Assembly (NCBI GenBank): GCA_035524095.1 | Contig: DATKPK010000046.1 | Coordinates: 10,010-74,009 of the forward strand | Source: DATJUF01 sp035524095 | GTDB taxonomy: Bacteria > Desulfobacterota > Binatia > Binatales > Binataceae | Direction of reading: 5' to 3' | DNA: 64,000 nucleotides | Part shown: in pieces, positions 8,974 to 17,629 of the stretch | Position numbering within the stretch: the stretch's first letter is position 1 | Layout of the letters: each line of letters opens with the position of its first letter | Program-made: the position numbers and the translations under genes | The notes under the pieces: generated by a model | Seen by the model: only the letters and a program-made list of their open reading frames with translations | Told to the model about the DNA's origin: nothing | Database searches by the model: none

Positions 8974-10755
8974 TCATGCGGCCGCAGCGGCGTAGGCGAG
9001 AACATCTTCGATAGTGCCGTCGGATGGAATCTCCAACACGTGATGACTATGCCACATCGCGTAGAACAGCAAGCTCCAGGCGGCCTGATGGTATCTTTTC
9101 AGGTCGGCGAATGCCCATGCCACATCTTCGCGAACATTAGCCTTACGGAAAAGCTCACGGATACCCGGCTGACGGGCCACCAATTTCTCGATTAGCGGCC
9201 GGCGTGCAGCTATCCATTCACCGACGGGCGGGTTGAAGCCGAGTTTCTTTGCGTAAGGCTCTGCTGCCGGGACATTGGTTGCTAACCAATCACGGAGCAT
9301 GCGCTTGGCCATTTTGGTCGTGGCCTTCATATCGTCGGGAAGACGGAAGGCAAAGTCAGCAACGACGGGATCAAGAAACGGGGTGCGTCCTTCAAGGCCG
9401 TGGGCCATCAGGCAGCGGTCGACCTTGATCAGCAGATCGTTGGGCAGCCATTCGGCGCAATCGACCGCCTGCAGCGTCTGGACGAGAGTCCGATCAGCCC
9501 GCGACTGCTCTCTTTCAACGAGACTCAATCCGTCACGCCATCCGTTGAACACCGCGCTGAGATGGACCAGGCCATCGAATTCGCCGCGTGATCGAGCTTT
9601 GTGCGTAAACAGACCCCAGAAACGGCGGGCGCGATAGTAGCGGCTGTAGCCACAGAAAATCTCGTCGCCCCCCTCACCGGTGAGCACCACCTTCACATGA
9701 TCTTTGGCCGCCTTCGCCAATAGATAGGTAGGCAGGGTGGCAGCGTCCGTGGTCGGATCATCAAGGGCAGCAGCGACACTTGGCGCGCAATTCCAGAAAT
9801 CATGCTCGGTCATCTCGACCACATGATGATCTGCGCCGACTGTATGAGCGACCCGGCGCGCATCGCTGCTTTCGTCCGCTGCCGCAGTTCCGGGAAATCC
9901 GGCGGTGAAGGCGATGAGCGGTTGCGCGGAGAATCGCGCCATCAACGCAGCCAGCGTGGATGAATCGATGCCACCTGAAAGGAACAAGCCGTAGGGCACG
10001 TCGGCGCGCAGGTGATGCTCCACCGTGTCAGTCAGAACCTTATCGAGTTGCCGCAATGCATCGTCATAATTCGTTGCAGGCGACGACCCTTGGCTGAGCG
10101 GCAAACGGCGTCGGCGCTCGATGATCCGCCCGTCCTCAACGACGACGATCTCGCCGGGCAGCAGGCGCTGGATGTCAGAGAAGATCGTTTCCCGGCCGGT
10201 CGTGAACTTTAGTTGCAGCAGTTCCGACCGAGCTCGCGCACGAAATGATCGCTTGGCCAAACCCGCTCTCAGCAACGCCTGGGGTTCGGAGGCGAACGCA
10301 AAGCAATCAGGTGCTTCAGCATAATAGAGTGGCTTAATTCCGAATGGGTCGCGGGCAAGCGTCAGGCGGCGATTCGCAGGATCATAGATAGCGATCGCGT
10401 ACATCCCGCGCAGCGTTGCGGCAAAGCCAGTTCCTTCACGCCGATAGAGATGCAGTGGGACTTCACAATCCGACCCAGTGCTGAAGCTGACGCCGCAAAG
10501 TTGACGACGCAATTCGGGATCGTTGTAGATCTCGCCGTTAGCGACCAACACGGCGCCGCCGCTTTCATACAAAGGTTGATCGCCGGTCTTGAGATCGACG
10601 ATCGCCAACCGCGTATGTACGAGACCAACGGGCGGCGAAACATATCTGCCGCTCCCATCGGGGCCGCGATGGGCCAGTGCATTGATCAGACAGTCGAGGA
10701 TAGCTGAATCGGGCGGGCGCCCGTCACGCATCATCACACCGGCAATACCGCACAT
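8974..10755 (-). CDS. asnB: Asparagine synthetase (glutamine-hydrolysing)
   Basis: A 593-residue two-domain protein. It starts MCGIAGVM, so Cys2 is the class II glutamine amidotransferase nucleophile, which fixes the start. The ammonia made there feeds the C-terminal ATP-dependent synthetase domain, whose PP-loop is SGGIDSS near residue 258. GEGGDEIFCGY and GRTPFLDP are also typical. Its neighbour is a GT39 glycosyltransferase. Bacterial AsnB paralogues also occur in surface-polysaccharide loci where they amidate sugars, so a role in envelope synthesis is an alternative. Confidence 0.92.
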   Translation of the reverse strand: MCGIAGVMMRDGRPPDSAILDCLINALAHRGPDGSGRYVSPPVGLVHTRLAIVDLKTGDQPLYESGGAVLVANGEIYNDPELRRQLCGVSFSTGSDCEVPLHLYRREGTGFAATLRGMYAIAIYDPANRRLTLARDPFGIKPLYYAEAPDCFAFASEPQALLRAGLAKRSFRARARSELLQLKFTTGRETIFSDIQRLLPGEIVVVEDGRIIERRRRLPLSQGSSPATNYDDALRQLDKVLTDTVEHHLRADVPYGLFLSGGIDSSTLAALMARFSAQPLIAFTAGFPGTAAADESSDARRVAHTVGADHHVVEMTEHDFWNCAPSVAAALDDPTTDAATLPTYLLAKAAKDHVKVVLTGEGGDEIFCGYSRYYRARRFWGLFTHKARSRGEFDGLVHLSAVFNGWRDGLSLVEREQSRADRTLVQTLQAVDCAEWLPNDLLIKVDRCLMAHGLEGRTPFLDPVVADFAFRLPDDMKATTKMAKRMLRDWLATNVPAAEPYAKKLGFNPPVGEWIAARRPLIEKLVARQPGIRELFRKANVREDVAWAFADLKRYHQAAWSLLFYAMWHSHHVLEIPSDGTIEDVLAYAAAAA

Positions 10756-10879
10756 ACTGTTGAGTGAAGCCTGCCTCCAACGAAAGTCTGACTGAAAACG
10801 GTGGCGAGGGCGAGCCTAGACCGCGCGAGGCCACAGCCCCCGTGTCAGCGCGAGGGGGGACGATAGCGTATTAGCAAGT

Positions 10880-11635
10880 TTATTGCGCTGGCGCGGGAGT
10901 GCGGCCTTGGAGTTCCAGCAACCGGGTGTTGATGCGCTCGGACCAATAGTTCATAGCGTTTTCGGCGTCACCCCATTGCCATTGTGCGGCCGTGCTCAGA
11001 GCGATTCCTCCTGAGCGTTGATCGATCGCGCCTGCGAGAAACTCGCCTGTCCCACCATCGACTGCTTTCATCTCCGCTTCTGCCGATCCGACGAAAGCGT
11101 AGCTTCCGGTCGCCAGCGACTGCACGCTGTTAAGCAGCCGTGCCTGGGGGACGACTACGGAAATCGACCGCAACACCGGCGTCGCAGTAGTCGCATTAAT
11201 CAATGCGACGTAAAGCACCAGCACGTCCGGCCCCGGCTGACCGACCATCGTGAAGTTTTTCTGCAAGGTCTGCTGCAACTGATTGTGGAAATAAGTGACA
11301 AGCTTTTGCTCGTCTTCGATTGATTCCTTAGAATCCGTTTTATCCCAGTATTGCACTGGTTGCAGCATTATCTTCGTGTACTTGCTCCACTGCGCGTCAG
11401 GATTGATGTACACCAACGCCGCCTGCCCCTCTTTGCCCGGGTGGAGCAGAGATGCATTATTGCCAAAGAACTGACTGGCTGCAGGAGGAAGCTGGCCGTT
11501 CTTCATCTCCTCCGCGACTCCTGATTTACTCTCCACTGTTTGCGAGCAGCCGCTCAGTAGATTCGCAAGCGCGATTCCGCTCACGACCGCGACTAATCCA
11601 GCAACGGTGATCCTTGCAAGAGAGAACTTTTTCAT
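10880..11635 (-). CDS. DUF3313-like lipoprotein
   Basis: About 251 residues, starting MKKFSLARITVAG, with a signal peptide ending in the lipobox LLSGC. I chose ATG 11635 over 11650 because AGGA is then correctly spaced. The body (PDAQWSKYTKIMLQPVQYW and later VVVPQARLLNSV) matches the DUF3313 type of periplasm-facing lipoprotein of unknown function. It is followed upstream by a second lipoprotein gene on the same strand. It is probably anchored in the outer membrane. Confidence 0.7.
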   Translation of the reverse strand: MKKFSLARITVAGLVAVVSGIALANLLSGCSQTVESKSGVAEEMKNGQLPPAASQFFGNNASLLHPGKEGQAALVYINPDAQWSKYTKIMLQPVQYWDKTDSKESIEDEQKLVTYFHNQLQQTLQKNFTMVGQPGPDVLVLYVALINATTATPVLRSISVVVPQARLLNSVQSLATGSYAFVGSAEAEMKAVDGGTGEFLAGAIDQRSGGIALSTAAQWQWGDAENAMNYWSERINTRLLELQGRTPAPAQ

Positions 11636-11729
11636 CGCGGCATTCCTCATGATCGCAGGGGAACCATCAGTTGGCTATAGTACCGATACGAGTTCCGAGC
11701 TCGCCGGTCGGTGATTATCGAATCTTGGG

Positions 11730-12533
11730 TTAGAAATTTGAGGACGAATTCTGATCTGCGGCCTTCACCATGTTCTGTGGAATCCAGGCCTGCACACCGA
11801 AGTATTGTGACATGTATGCGGTCGCCTGGTCGGCGGTCTTCTTCGCCAAGTAGCCCATGCCTGAGGTGTAGTTCTTGGTTGCCCCTGCAGCCAGATTCGC
11901 CCCGAGTGAAGCCGCCGCCGCCGCACCGCCAACGGCGGCACCAGCTGGCGCTGTAAAGGCCGCTCCCGGCATCGAGCCGCTATCTGCATGGGTACTGAAG
12001 TTCATAATCTGCTGCGCGTTACCCGCGACCATCTGATAGACCTGCACCTGGGTATCAAGGGTCGATTGCCCGACTCCCAGCCCGATCACCATACGGCGCA
12101 ACTTATTGCCTTCATTGATCGCTGTGAACTGACCGTCCACGATCAGGACGTTGTCGCCTGACACTTGCTGCCCGCGCGGGATCTGCGTCGCTGTAAACCC
12201 GAGAGCCTGCAGTTCGCTGACCATCGCGCCGGCTAAATCGTTAGCCGTCTCTTCGGCAAGCTGCTGGGCGCTTTGATCCTGTTCGGCTTCGGAACTGGTC
12301 ATGCTCCTGTAAGTCTTCTGCAAGAAGCCCTGATTTAAGGTGACGTCCTGCGAAGTCACGGCGAACGGATATACATACACGGTGGTCGGCCGGTTCGAGC
12401 TTACGGGTAGCCCGTTAGCTACGGGCGCGACCGACGCACCTGCGCATGCGGTCAGCGCCACAGCCATAATGGAAAAGAGCAGCGCTCGCGCATGCCTCTC
12501 AAACGTTGCTACTCGTCGCATATGGCTCCCCAT
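11730..12533 (-). CDS. DUF4410-like lipoprotein
   Basis: A 267-residue protein with a signal peptide and lipobox ALTAC. The mature part starts with a strand (TTVYVYPFAV), then the LAEETANDLAGAMVSELQALGF helix typical of DUF4410. It ends in a Gly/Ala-rich stretch that may insert in or lie along a membrane. ATG 12521 is an alternative start with GGGGAG four bases upstream. It shares strand and lipoprotein character with the DUF3313 neighbour and is divergent from the pqi operon. Function is unknown. Confidence 0.65.
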   Translation of the reverse strand: MGSHMRRVATFERHARALLFSIMAVALTACAGASVAPVANGLPVSSNRPTTVYVYPFAVTSQDVTLNQGFLQKTYRSMTSSEAEQDQSAQQLAEETANDLAGAMVSELQALGFTATQIPRGQQVSGDNVLIVDGQFTAINEGNKLRRMVIGLGVGQSTLDTQVQVYQMVAGNAQQIMNFSTHADSGSMPGAAFTAPAGAAVGGAAAAASLGANLAAGATKNYTSGMGYLAKKTADQATAYMSQYFGVQAWIPQNMVKAADQNSSSNF

Positions 12534-12685
12534 TTTCGCCTGCTTCGCGTATTCTCACGATCCGTAACCGTGCTCTCATGACCGTTGCAGAGTTAGCAGC
12601 AAGGCCCGATAGCAGCTATTGGACTTTAGTCCCATAGCTCGGCTGTAAAGCGAGGCGTAAATCGCTAACCATTGGAAGTACCAGC

Positions 12686-13357
12686 GTGTTTAACCAGCCG
12701 GCGCCTGATAGCTCAGTGCTCGCATGTCCGCACTGTGATCTACTGCAGAGGCTGCCGCAACTTGCGCCGGGTGCGTCTGCACGGTGCCCGCGCTGTGCGA
12801 GAGAGTTGCGGCGCCGCCGCGTCGATTCATTCAATCGCACCTTGGCACTAGCCGTTGCTGGCACGCTGCTCTACGTGATCGCGAACACGGTTCCAATGCT
12901 GAGCCTGACGATCGTAGGGCGCGACGCGTCCACTACGGTGTTCGGCGGCGCGCAGCATCTTTGGGAGAATGGGCAGCCGATCGTGGGCATACTGGTGCTC
13001 CTCACCGCCGTGATCGCGCCTGCCGCGCAGCTCTTCTGCATGCTGGCAATCACTATCGGCTCCCGCCGCTCATCTGTTCCACAATGGGTGGGAACGCTTA
13101 TGCGGCATTATCCTACGACTCGCACCTGGAGCATGATCGAGGTGATGCTTCTCGGCGTATTGGTCGCCCTGATCAAGATCGCTGACTACGCGACCGTCAT
13201 TCCAGGTGTTGCATTGTTCGTTCTCGTAGCCCTGGTCTTCGTGCTGGCCGGGATGCAGGCGAGCTTCGACCCTCATGAAATATGGCAGAGGATCGAATGG
13301 GCGGACGAGGACCGCACTCGCGGCACCAAACCGATGGCCACCGGTGAGACGGCGTGA
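12686..13357 (+). CDS. pqiA: PqiA family membrane protein, first copy
   Basis: A 223-residue GTG-started protein. The N-terminal zinc ribbon (CPHC...CPRC, about residues 14-40) precedes four membrane segments. This is one PqiA half-module; the classic E. coli PqiA has two such halves in one chain. Here they are separate genes: the next gene overlaps this stop by four bases and encodes the other half. PqiA sits in the inner membrane and works with the MCE protein PqiB in lipid traffic between the membranes. Confidence 0.87.
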   Translation: MFNQPAPDSSVLACPHCDLLQRLPQLAPGASARCPRCARELRRRRVDSFNRTLALAVAGTLLYVIANTVPMLSLTIVGRDASTTVFGGAQHLWENGQPIVGILVLLTAVIAPAAQLFCMLAITIGSRRSSVPQWVGTLMRHYPTTRTWSMIEVMLLGVLVALIKIADYATVIPGVALFVLVALVFVLAGMQASFDPHEIWQRIEWADEDRTRGTKPMATGETA

Positions 13358-13995
13358 CAGCCCAGCACTTAAGTGCCATCGAGCACGGCTTCCAGAGCTG
13401 TGAGGTCTGCGGCCTGCTGTCGCGACCTGCCCCCGGCAGGGACGATGGACAATGCCCGCGGTGCGGTCAGGAACTCGAATTTCGCAAGCGCGCGAGTTTC
13501 GAGCGTACATGGGCCTTTTTGATTGCCGCGGCGGTCTGTTACATCCCTGCGAACGTCCTGCCAGTCCTGACTACCACCACCGCTACCGGCCGGGATTCCG
13601 ACACGATCATGCAAGGTGTGGTGCTGCTCTGGTCGCCGACTGGATGGCCGCTCGCTATCATCGTTTTGGTCGCCAGTATCATGATTCCGAGCGCGAAGAT
13701 TCTGGCACTAGCCTACTTACTGATTTCGTCGCAACGTGGGTCGATCAGAAACAATCGACAGCGTATTCGCCTCTACCGGGTGGTTGATTTTATCGGACGC
13801 TGGTCGATGGTCGACGTCTTCGTTGATACCTTTACGGCGGCTCTAATCCAGCTTCAGCCGTTGATGTCGGTTGAGCCGGGGCCAGGCTTGATCTTCTTCG
13901 CTGCGGTAGTGGTGTTCACGATGCTCGCAGTGGAATCATTCGATCCGCGCCTGATATGGGATGGAGCGGCCCTGCACGAGGTTACACATGCCTGA
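13354..13995 (+). CDS. pqiA: PqiA family membrane protein, second copy
   Basis: 213 residues with a zinc ribbon (CEVC...CPRC, about residues 18-44) and four membrane segments, clearly related to the preceding protein. The GTG start overlaps the previous stop by four bases (GTGA), implying translational coupling. Together the pair corresponds to a split PqiA. The following pqiB start at 13988 lies inside its last codons. Confidence 0.87.
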   Translation: MTAQHLSAIEHGFQSCEVCGLLSRPAPGRDDGQCPRCGQELEFRKRASFERTWAFLIAAAVCYIPANVLPVLTTTTATGRDSDTIMQGVVLLWSPTGWPLAIIVLVASIMIPSAKILALAYLLISSQRGSIRNNRQRIRLYRVVDFIGRWSMVDVFVDTFTAALIQLQPLMSVEPGPGLIFFAAVVVFTMLAVESFDPRLIWDGAALHEVTHA

Positions 13996-15595
13996 AAACG
14001 AACCGCCGCTTCCGTCAGTGCCGGAGTCGCGTACCGTCTCGAAAGGACGTACCCGGCCGTCGCTAGTCTGGCTTATCCCAATAGTAGCCGCGTTGGCCGG
14101 CGTCTGGGTCGCGGTCACCAGGATTCTGGGTGAAGGGCCTACGATTACGATCGTTTTTCAATCAGCCGAAGGGTTGGAAGCCGGCAAGACCAAAATTGAG
14201 TATAACGGCGTCGATATCGGCACTGTCACTACGATCCGCCTCTCCGAAGATCACCAACATGTGATCACAACTGCCCAGATGGCACCGAGGACCGAAGACT
14301 TCCTGGTTCAAGACACCAAGTTCTGGGTCGTACGGCCGCGCATCTCAGGAGCTAACGTCACTGGCCTGGGTACTCTGATCTCCGGCGCTTACATCGGCTT
14401 GGAGATCGGTTCATCGAAGGAGCCCAAGCGCGACTTCGTTGCGCTGGAAACCGAGCCGATCGTAACTGGCGAAGTTCCCGGGCGTTTTTTCATTCTCAAG
14501 ACGCCCGATCTTGGATCACTTGATACCGGCACTCCATTATATTTTCGCCGGCTGCAGGTGGGTCAGGTCGCGTCCTACAAGCTCGATAAAGACGGCAAAC
14601 TTCTGACCGTCCAGGTTTTCGTGCGGGCGCCATATGACCAATACGTCAATCCGGACACCCGCTTCTGGCATGCGAGTGGAATTGACGTATCGCTTAGCGC
14701 GAGCGGTCTCCAGGTGCGGACGCAGTCAATGTTGTCGATATTGATCGGCGGTATCGCCTTCGAGACCCCAGCAACTGCGCCCGTCGAACCACCTGCCGAG
14801 CCGAACACTGTCTTCACGCTTTTCAGCGATCGCGCCACGGCCTTCGAACCGGCCGCTCAGCATCCGCAAACCTACGTCCTGATCTTCAAGGACTCCGTTC
14901 GTGGGCTTGTGGCAGGGGCACCGGTCGAGTTTCGCGGTATTCCAATTGGTGAAGTATCGGATATCAAGGCACAGGTTGACCTGAAGACGTTTCAGTTCTC
15001 AGTGCCGGTAACTATCGAGCTCGATCCGCGCCGGCTTGGGGTCAACGTTGTCGGGGCGGCTCCCAGCGATCTCGCGGCGTTGCGAAGAAGATTGATCGAT
15101 TCTTTGATTAGCCACGGAGTCCGCGCTCAGCTTCGCACAGGAAGCTTGCTCACCGGCGCCGTCTACGTCGCGTTTGACGTCTTCCCTAGTGCTCCGCCTG
15201 CAGCAGTCGATTGGTCACAACAGCCGGTGCAGCTCCCCACCGTTCCCGGACAGCTTGAGGCAACGGAGGAGACGGTCGAGAACATTATCGAGAAGGTTAA
15301 CAAGATGCCCTTGCAGCAGATTGGCGAGAATCTGAACAATAGCATCGCCAATCTGAACCTGACGCTCATCAGTGCGCGCAACACCTTGTCCAGCGCGACC
15401 GAAACCTTCGTTAGCGCCCAGCATGCATTGAGCAACGCTAATGGAATAGTCCAGCCCGATTCTGCACAACTACAGCGGTTGGACAGCACTCTCGATGAGC
15501 TGACCCGCACCGCCCGTTCAGTCAGGGTGCTGAGCGACTATCTCGAGCAACATCCCGAAGCTCTACTGCGCGGCAAACCCGGTAAGCCGAAATGA
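13988..15595 (+). CDS. pqiB: PqiB-like MCE protein (three MCE domains)
   Basis: About 535 residues: one N-terminal transmembrane helix (LVWLIPIVAALAGVWVAV), then three MCE domains beginning around ITIVFQSAEGLEAGKTKI, FFILKTPDLGSLDTGTPL and YVLIFKDSVRGLVAGAPV. A C-terminal helical region with heptad-like repeats follows. In the PqiB family, stacked MCE rings form a periplasm-spanning tunnel for lipids. ATG 13988 was chosen over 13961 because it starts directly at the MPENE segment and overlaps the pqiA stop by eight bases. The downstream pqiC overlaps by four bases. Confidence 0.9.
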   Translation: MPENEPPLPSVPESRTVSKGRTRPSLVWLIPIVAALAGVWVAVTRILGEGPTITIVFQSAEGLEAGKTKIEYNGVDIGTVTTIRLSEDHQHVITTAQMAPRTEDFLVQDTKFWVVRPRISGANVTGLGTLISGAYIGLEIGSSKEPKRDFVALETEPIVTGEVPGRFFILKTPDLGSLDTGTPLYFRRLQVGQVASYKLDKDGKLLTVQVFVRAPYDQYVNPDTRFWHASGIDVSLSASGLQVRTQSMLSILIGGIAFETPATAPVEPPAEPNTVFTLFSDRATAFEPAAQHPQTYVLIFKDSVRGLVAGAPVEFRGIPIGEVSDIKAQVDLKTFQFSVPVTIELDPRRLGVNVVGAAPSDLAALRRRLIDSLISHGVRAQLRTGSLLTGAVYVAFDVFPSAPPAAVDWSQQPVQLPTVPGQLEATEETVENIIEKVNKMPLQQIGENLNNSIANLNLTLISARNTLSSATETFVSAQHALSNANGIVQPDSAQLQRLDSTLDELTRTARSVRVLSDYLEQHPEALLRGKPGKPK

Positions 15596-16230
15596 CAAGG
15601 ACGCGAGAAGGCGAAACTATGATGCTCCGAAGAATAGTTCATCTGATTGCAGCCTTCGCGTGCGCGACGGTAATCGCCGCTTGCGGCACCTCCGCGCCGC
15701 CACGCTTTTACACGCTTGACGCCTCAGCTACAGCCAGCGGACTGCCCGCCACAGGCGGGAATGTGACGGTCGGACCAGTGACGATTCCAGCCTCAGTCGA
15801 TCAACCGCAATTCGTCACCCAGAATGGCCCGAATCGCGTCGACGTGGACGAATTCAATCGCTGGGCTTCGCCGCTCAACGATAATATCGCCCGCGTGGTT
15901 GCCGAGAATCTGGTGGCGCTGCTTGGGACGCCTAACGTGGCCGTCGGACCACTCGCCAACTTCATTCCCGACTATGCCGTCGCGATCGACGTTCAACGCT
16001 TCGAGTCAGTGCGAGGCCAGCGTACGGAACTCGACGCCGTATGGACTATTCACGACAAAGCTCGTGGCACTACTCAGTCGGGCCGAACCAGCGCTAACGA
16101 GACCGTCGCGGACGACAGCTTCGACGCACTCGCAGCGGCGCATAGCCGAGCGCTCTCAATGCTCAGCGACGATATCGCCAAGGCCATTCGCGCCGACGCT
16201 AATCGCGCTCGAGTACAATCCGACCCTTAG
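15592..16230 (+). CDS. pqiC: PqiC-like lipoprotein (ABC-type transport auxiliary, DUF330)
   Basis: 212 residues with a signal peptide and lipobox VIAAC followed by APPRFYTLDA, the signature opening of the PqiC/YmbA family. These are outer-membrane lipoproteins that cap the PqiB tunnel. The ATG overlaps the pqiB stop (ATGA); a second ATG at 15619 is also possible. It ends the four-gene overlapping pqi operon. Confidence 0.85.
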   Translation: MTRTREGETMMLRRIVHLIAAFACATVIAACGTSAPPRFYTLDASATASGLPATGGNVTVGPVTIPASVDQPQFVTQNGPNRVDVDEFNRWASPLNDNIARVVAENLVALLGTPNVAVGPLANFIPDYAVAIDVQRFESVRGQRTELDAVWTIHDKARGTTQSGRTSANETVADDSFDALAAAHSRALSMLSDDIAKAIRADANRARVQSDP

Positions 16231-16252
16231 CCATAATCGGTTGCACAGAGAT

Positions 16253-16939
16253 ATGAGACCCCACGTTATATGCCACATGCTGATGTCACTCGATGGCCGC
16301 ATAGTCACTACAAACTGGCAAATGAGTAAAGACGGCCGGGCCGAATATGAAGCAACTGGTGCGTCCTTCAACGCGGATGCGTGGATGTGCGGGCGCGTGA
16401 CTATGGCGGCCTTCGCCAAAGGCGACGGAGCGTTTAGTGGGCATCATCATCCGGCCATTCAAAAGATCGACTATTTGGCTCCAGGCAAGCATGCGTCGTT
16501 CGCCATCGCAATCGATGCTGCCGGAAAACTCAACTGGCAAACAAACGAGATTGGAGGCGACCATGTCGTCGCCGTACTTACTGAGAAAGTCTCGACTGAC
16601 TATCTAGCAGCGCTCCAGTCTCACGAAGTCTCTTATCTATTCGCCGGCCGGGACGAGATTGATCTTTCCTTTCTTCTGGACAAGCTTGCCAGCAAACTGC
16701 AAATAAAGACGTTGCTGCTTGAAGGTGGTGGCAACATCAATGGCTCGATGCTGCGAGCTGGACTCATCGACGAATTGAGTATCCTGGTTGCACCGATTAC
16801 TGACGGCTCCAGTGGCACGCCAACATTATTTGATACACTTGAGGCAGCTCCAATCGGCGCTCGTTGGAAGTTGCGTGCAACGGAACGACGCTCAGACGAT
16901 ATAATCTGGCTTCGCTACTCAGCCAGCAGTCCAGTCTGA
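16253..16939 (+). CDS. RibD C-terminal / dihydrofolate reductase-fold protein
   Basis: 228 residues starting MRPHVICHMLMSLDGRI, the standard opening of RibD C-terminal reductases. The NADPH-binding stretch LLLEGGGNINGSML and LIDELSILVAPI are also typical. The open frame extends upstream to 15824, but that part only shadows pqiC, so ATG 16253 is used. Family members reduce pyrimidine or pteridine-like substrates. A stand-alone copy outside a rib operon usually has an unassigned substrate. It follows pqiC after 22 bases and is closed by a hairpin terminator. Confidence 0.82.
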   Translation: MRPHVICHMLMSLDGRIVTTNWQMSKDGRAEYEATGASFNADAWMCGRVTMAAFAKGDGAFSGHHHPAIQKIDYLAPGKHASFAIAIDAAGKLNWQTNEIGGDHVVAVLTEKVSTDYLAALQSHEVSYLFAGRDEIDLSFLLDKLASKLQIKTLLLEGGGNINGSMLRAGLIDELSILVAPITDGSSGTPTLFDTLEAAPIGARWKLRATERRSDDIIWLRYSASSPV

Positions 16940-16986
16940 TCGACCATCTTTTGGAAGTGCCGTTAGGTCGCTGGAACGCGATTACT

Positions 16987-17018
16987 AATAGGCGGTGTGG
17001 TTCGCGTTCCCGCCTATT
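16987..17018 (+). terminator. Rho-independent terminator-like hairpin
   Basis: A 9-bp inverted repeat (16987-16995 with 17010-17018) is followed by GTTTTCC. It sits just downstream of the RibD-C gene and overlaps the stop of the convergent NTF2-like gene, so it probably ends transcription of the plus-strand unit. Confidence 0.6.
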
Positions 17019-17469
17019 GTTTTCCAGCCCAGCCGGTCTCGTAGGGTGCGACCATCCGAATCTCCGCGCGCAGATGCTGATACTTCCATTCGCGGTTAAT
17101 CTTCACGTAGTCGTCTTCGTAACGGCAGGCGATCCACCGAGCGTCATTCTTCTCGCGGAAAGTGAAGGGTCCGACTAAATACCAGCTTCCATGCGCGCGG
17201 TCCCCGTCAATCTTGATCTGCGGATTGAAAACATTGTGCTGGGAGAAGCTGATAAGCTTTTGAAAGCCACCGAACAGCTTTCTGATCGCCTCATGGCCCT
17301 GGGCTTTGCCAAAGTCGCCGCCCTCCCAGATACCGTCCTCGGCGAAGATGCGCCAGATGCGATCAGGGTTGTGATCGTCGTCGCAAATGTCACAGTAAAG
17401 CGCTTTTAGCCGTTTGATCGCCTCGATATCTTCCAGCTCAGTAATTCGGCGTTCGAGATCGCTGGCCAT
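17014..17469 (-). CDS. SnoaL/NTF2-like family protein
   Basis: About 151 residues with the NTF2-like cone fold pattern: ELEDIEAIKRLKALYCDICD, then FAEDGIWEGG, and a strand-rich second half. I started it at ATG 17469 (MASDLERR), with AGGAGG about 12 bases upstream; an open frame reaches 17532. SnoaL-like proteins include polyketide cyclases, dehydratases and non-catalytic binding proteins, so no reaction is assigned. Confidence 0.75.
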   Translation of the reverse strand: MASDLERRITELEDIEAIKRLKALYCDICDDDHNPDRIWRIFAEDGIWEGGDFGKAQGHEAIRKLFGGFQKLISFSQHNVFNPQIKIDGDRAHGSWYLVGPFTFREKNDARWIACRYEDDYVKINREWKYQHLRAEIRMVAPYETGWAGKQ

Positions 17470-17629
17470 GTCTTTAACTGCCTCCTGCTCGGTTATGACC
17501 CGGACCTTAAGCCACGCTCGTCGGCTCGTCAAACACCCTGAGCCCCCACCGCGATGCCGCGCGACACGAGGCTGCGGGCGCTTCGCGTAAGAATGTTAAG
17601 ACAGGTGCTAAATCCCGACGCGCGGAGTT

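Noticed and set aside
15824..16252. Long N-terminal extension of the RibD-C protein
   Set aside because: This part overlaps pqiC in another frame, has no RibD features and lacks a ribosome-binding site; the family start MRPHVICHMLMSLDG at 16253 is better.
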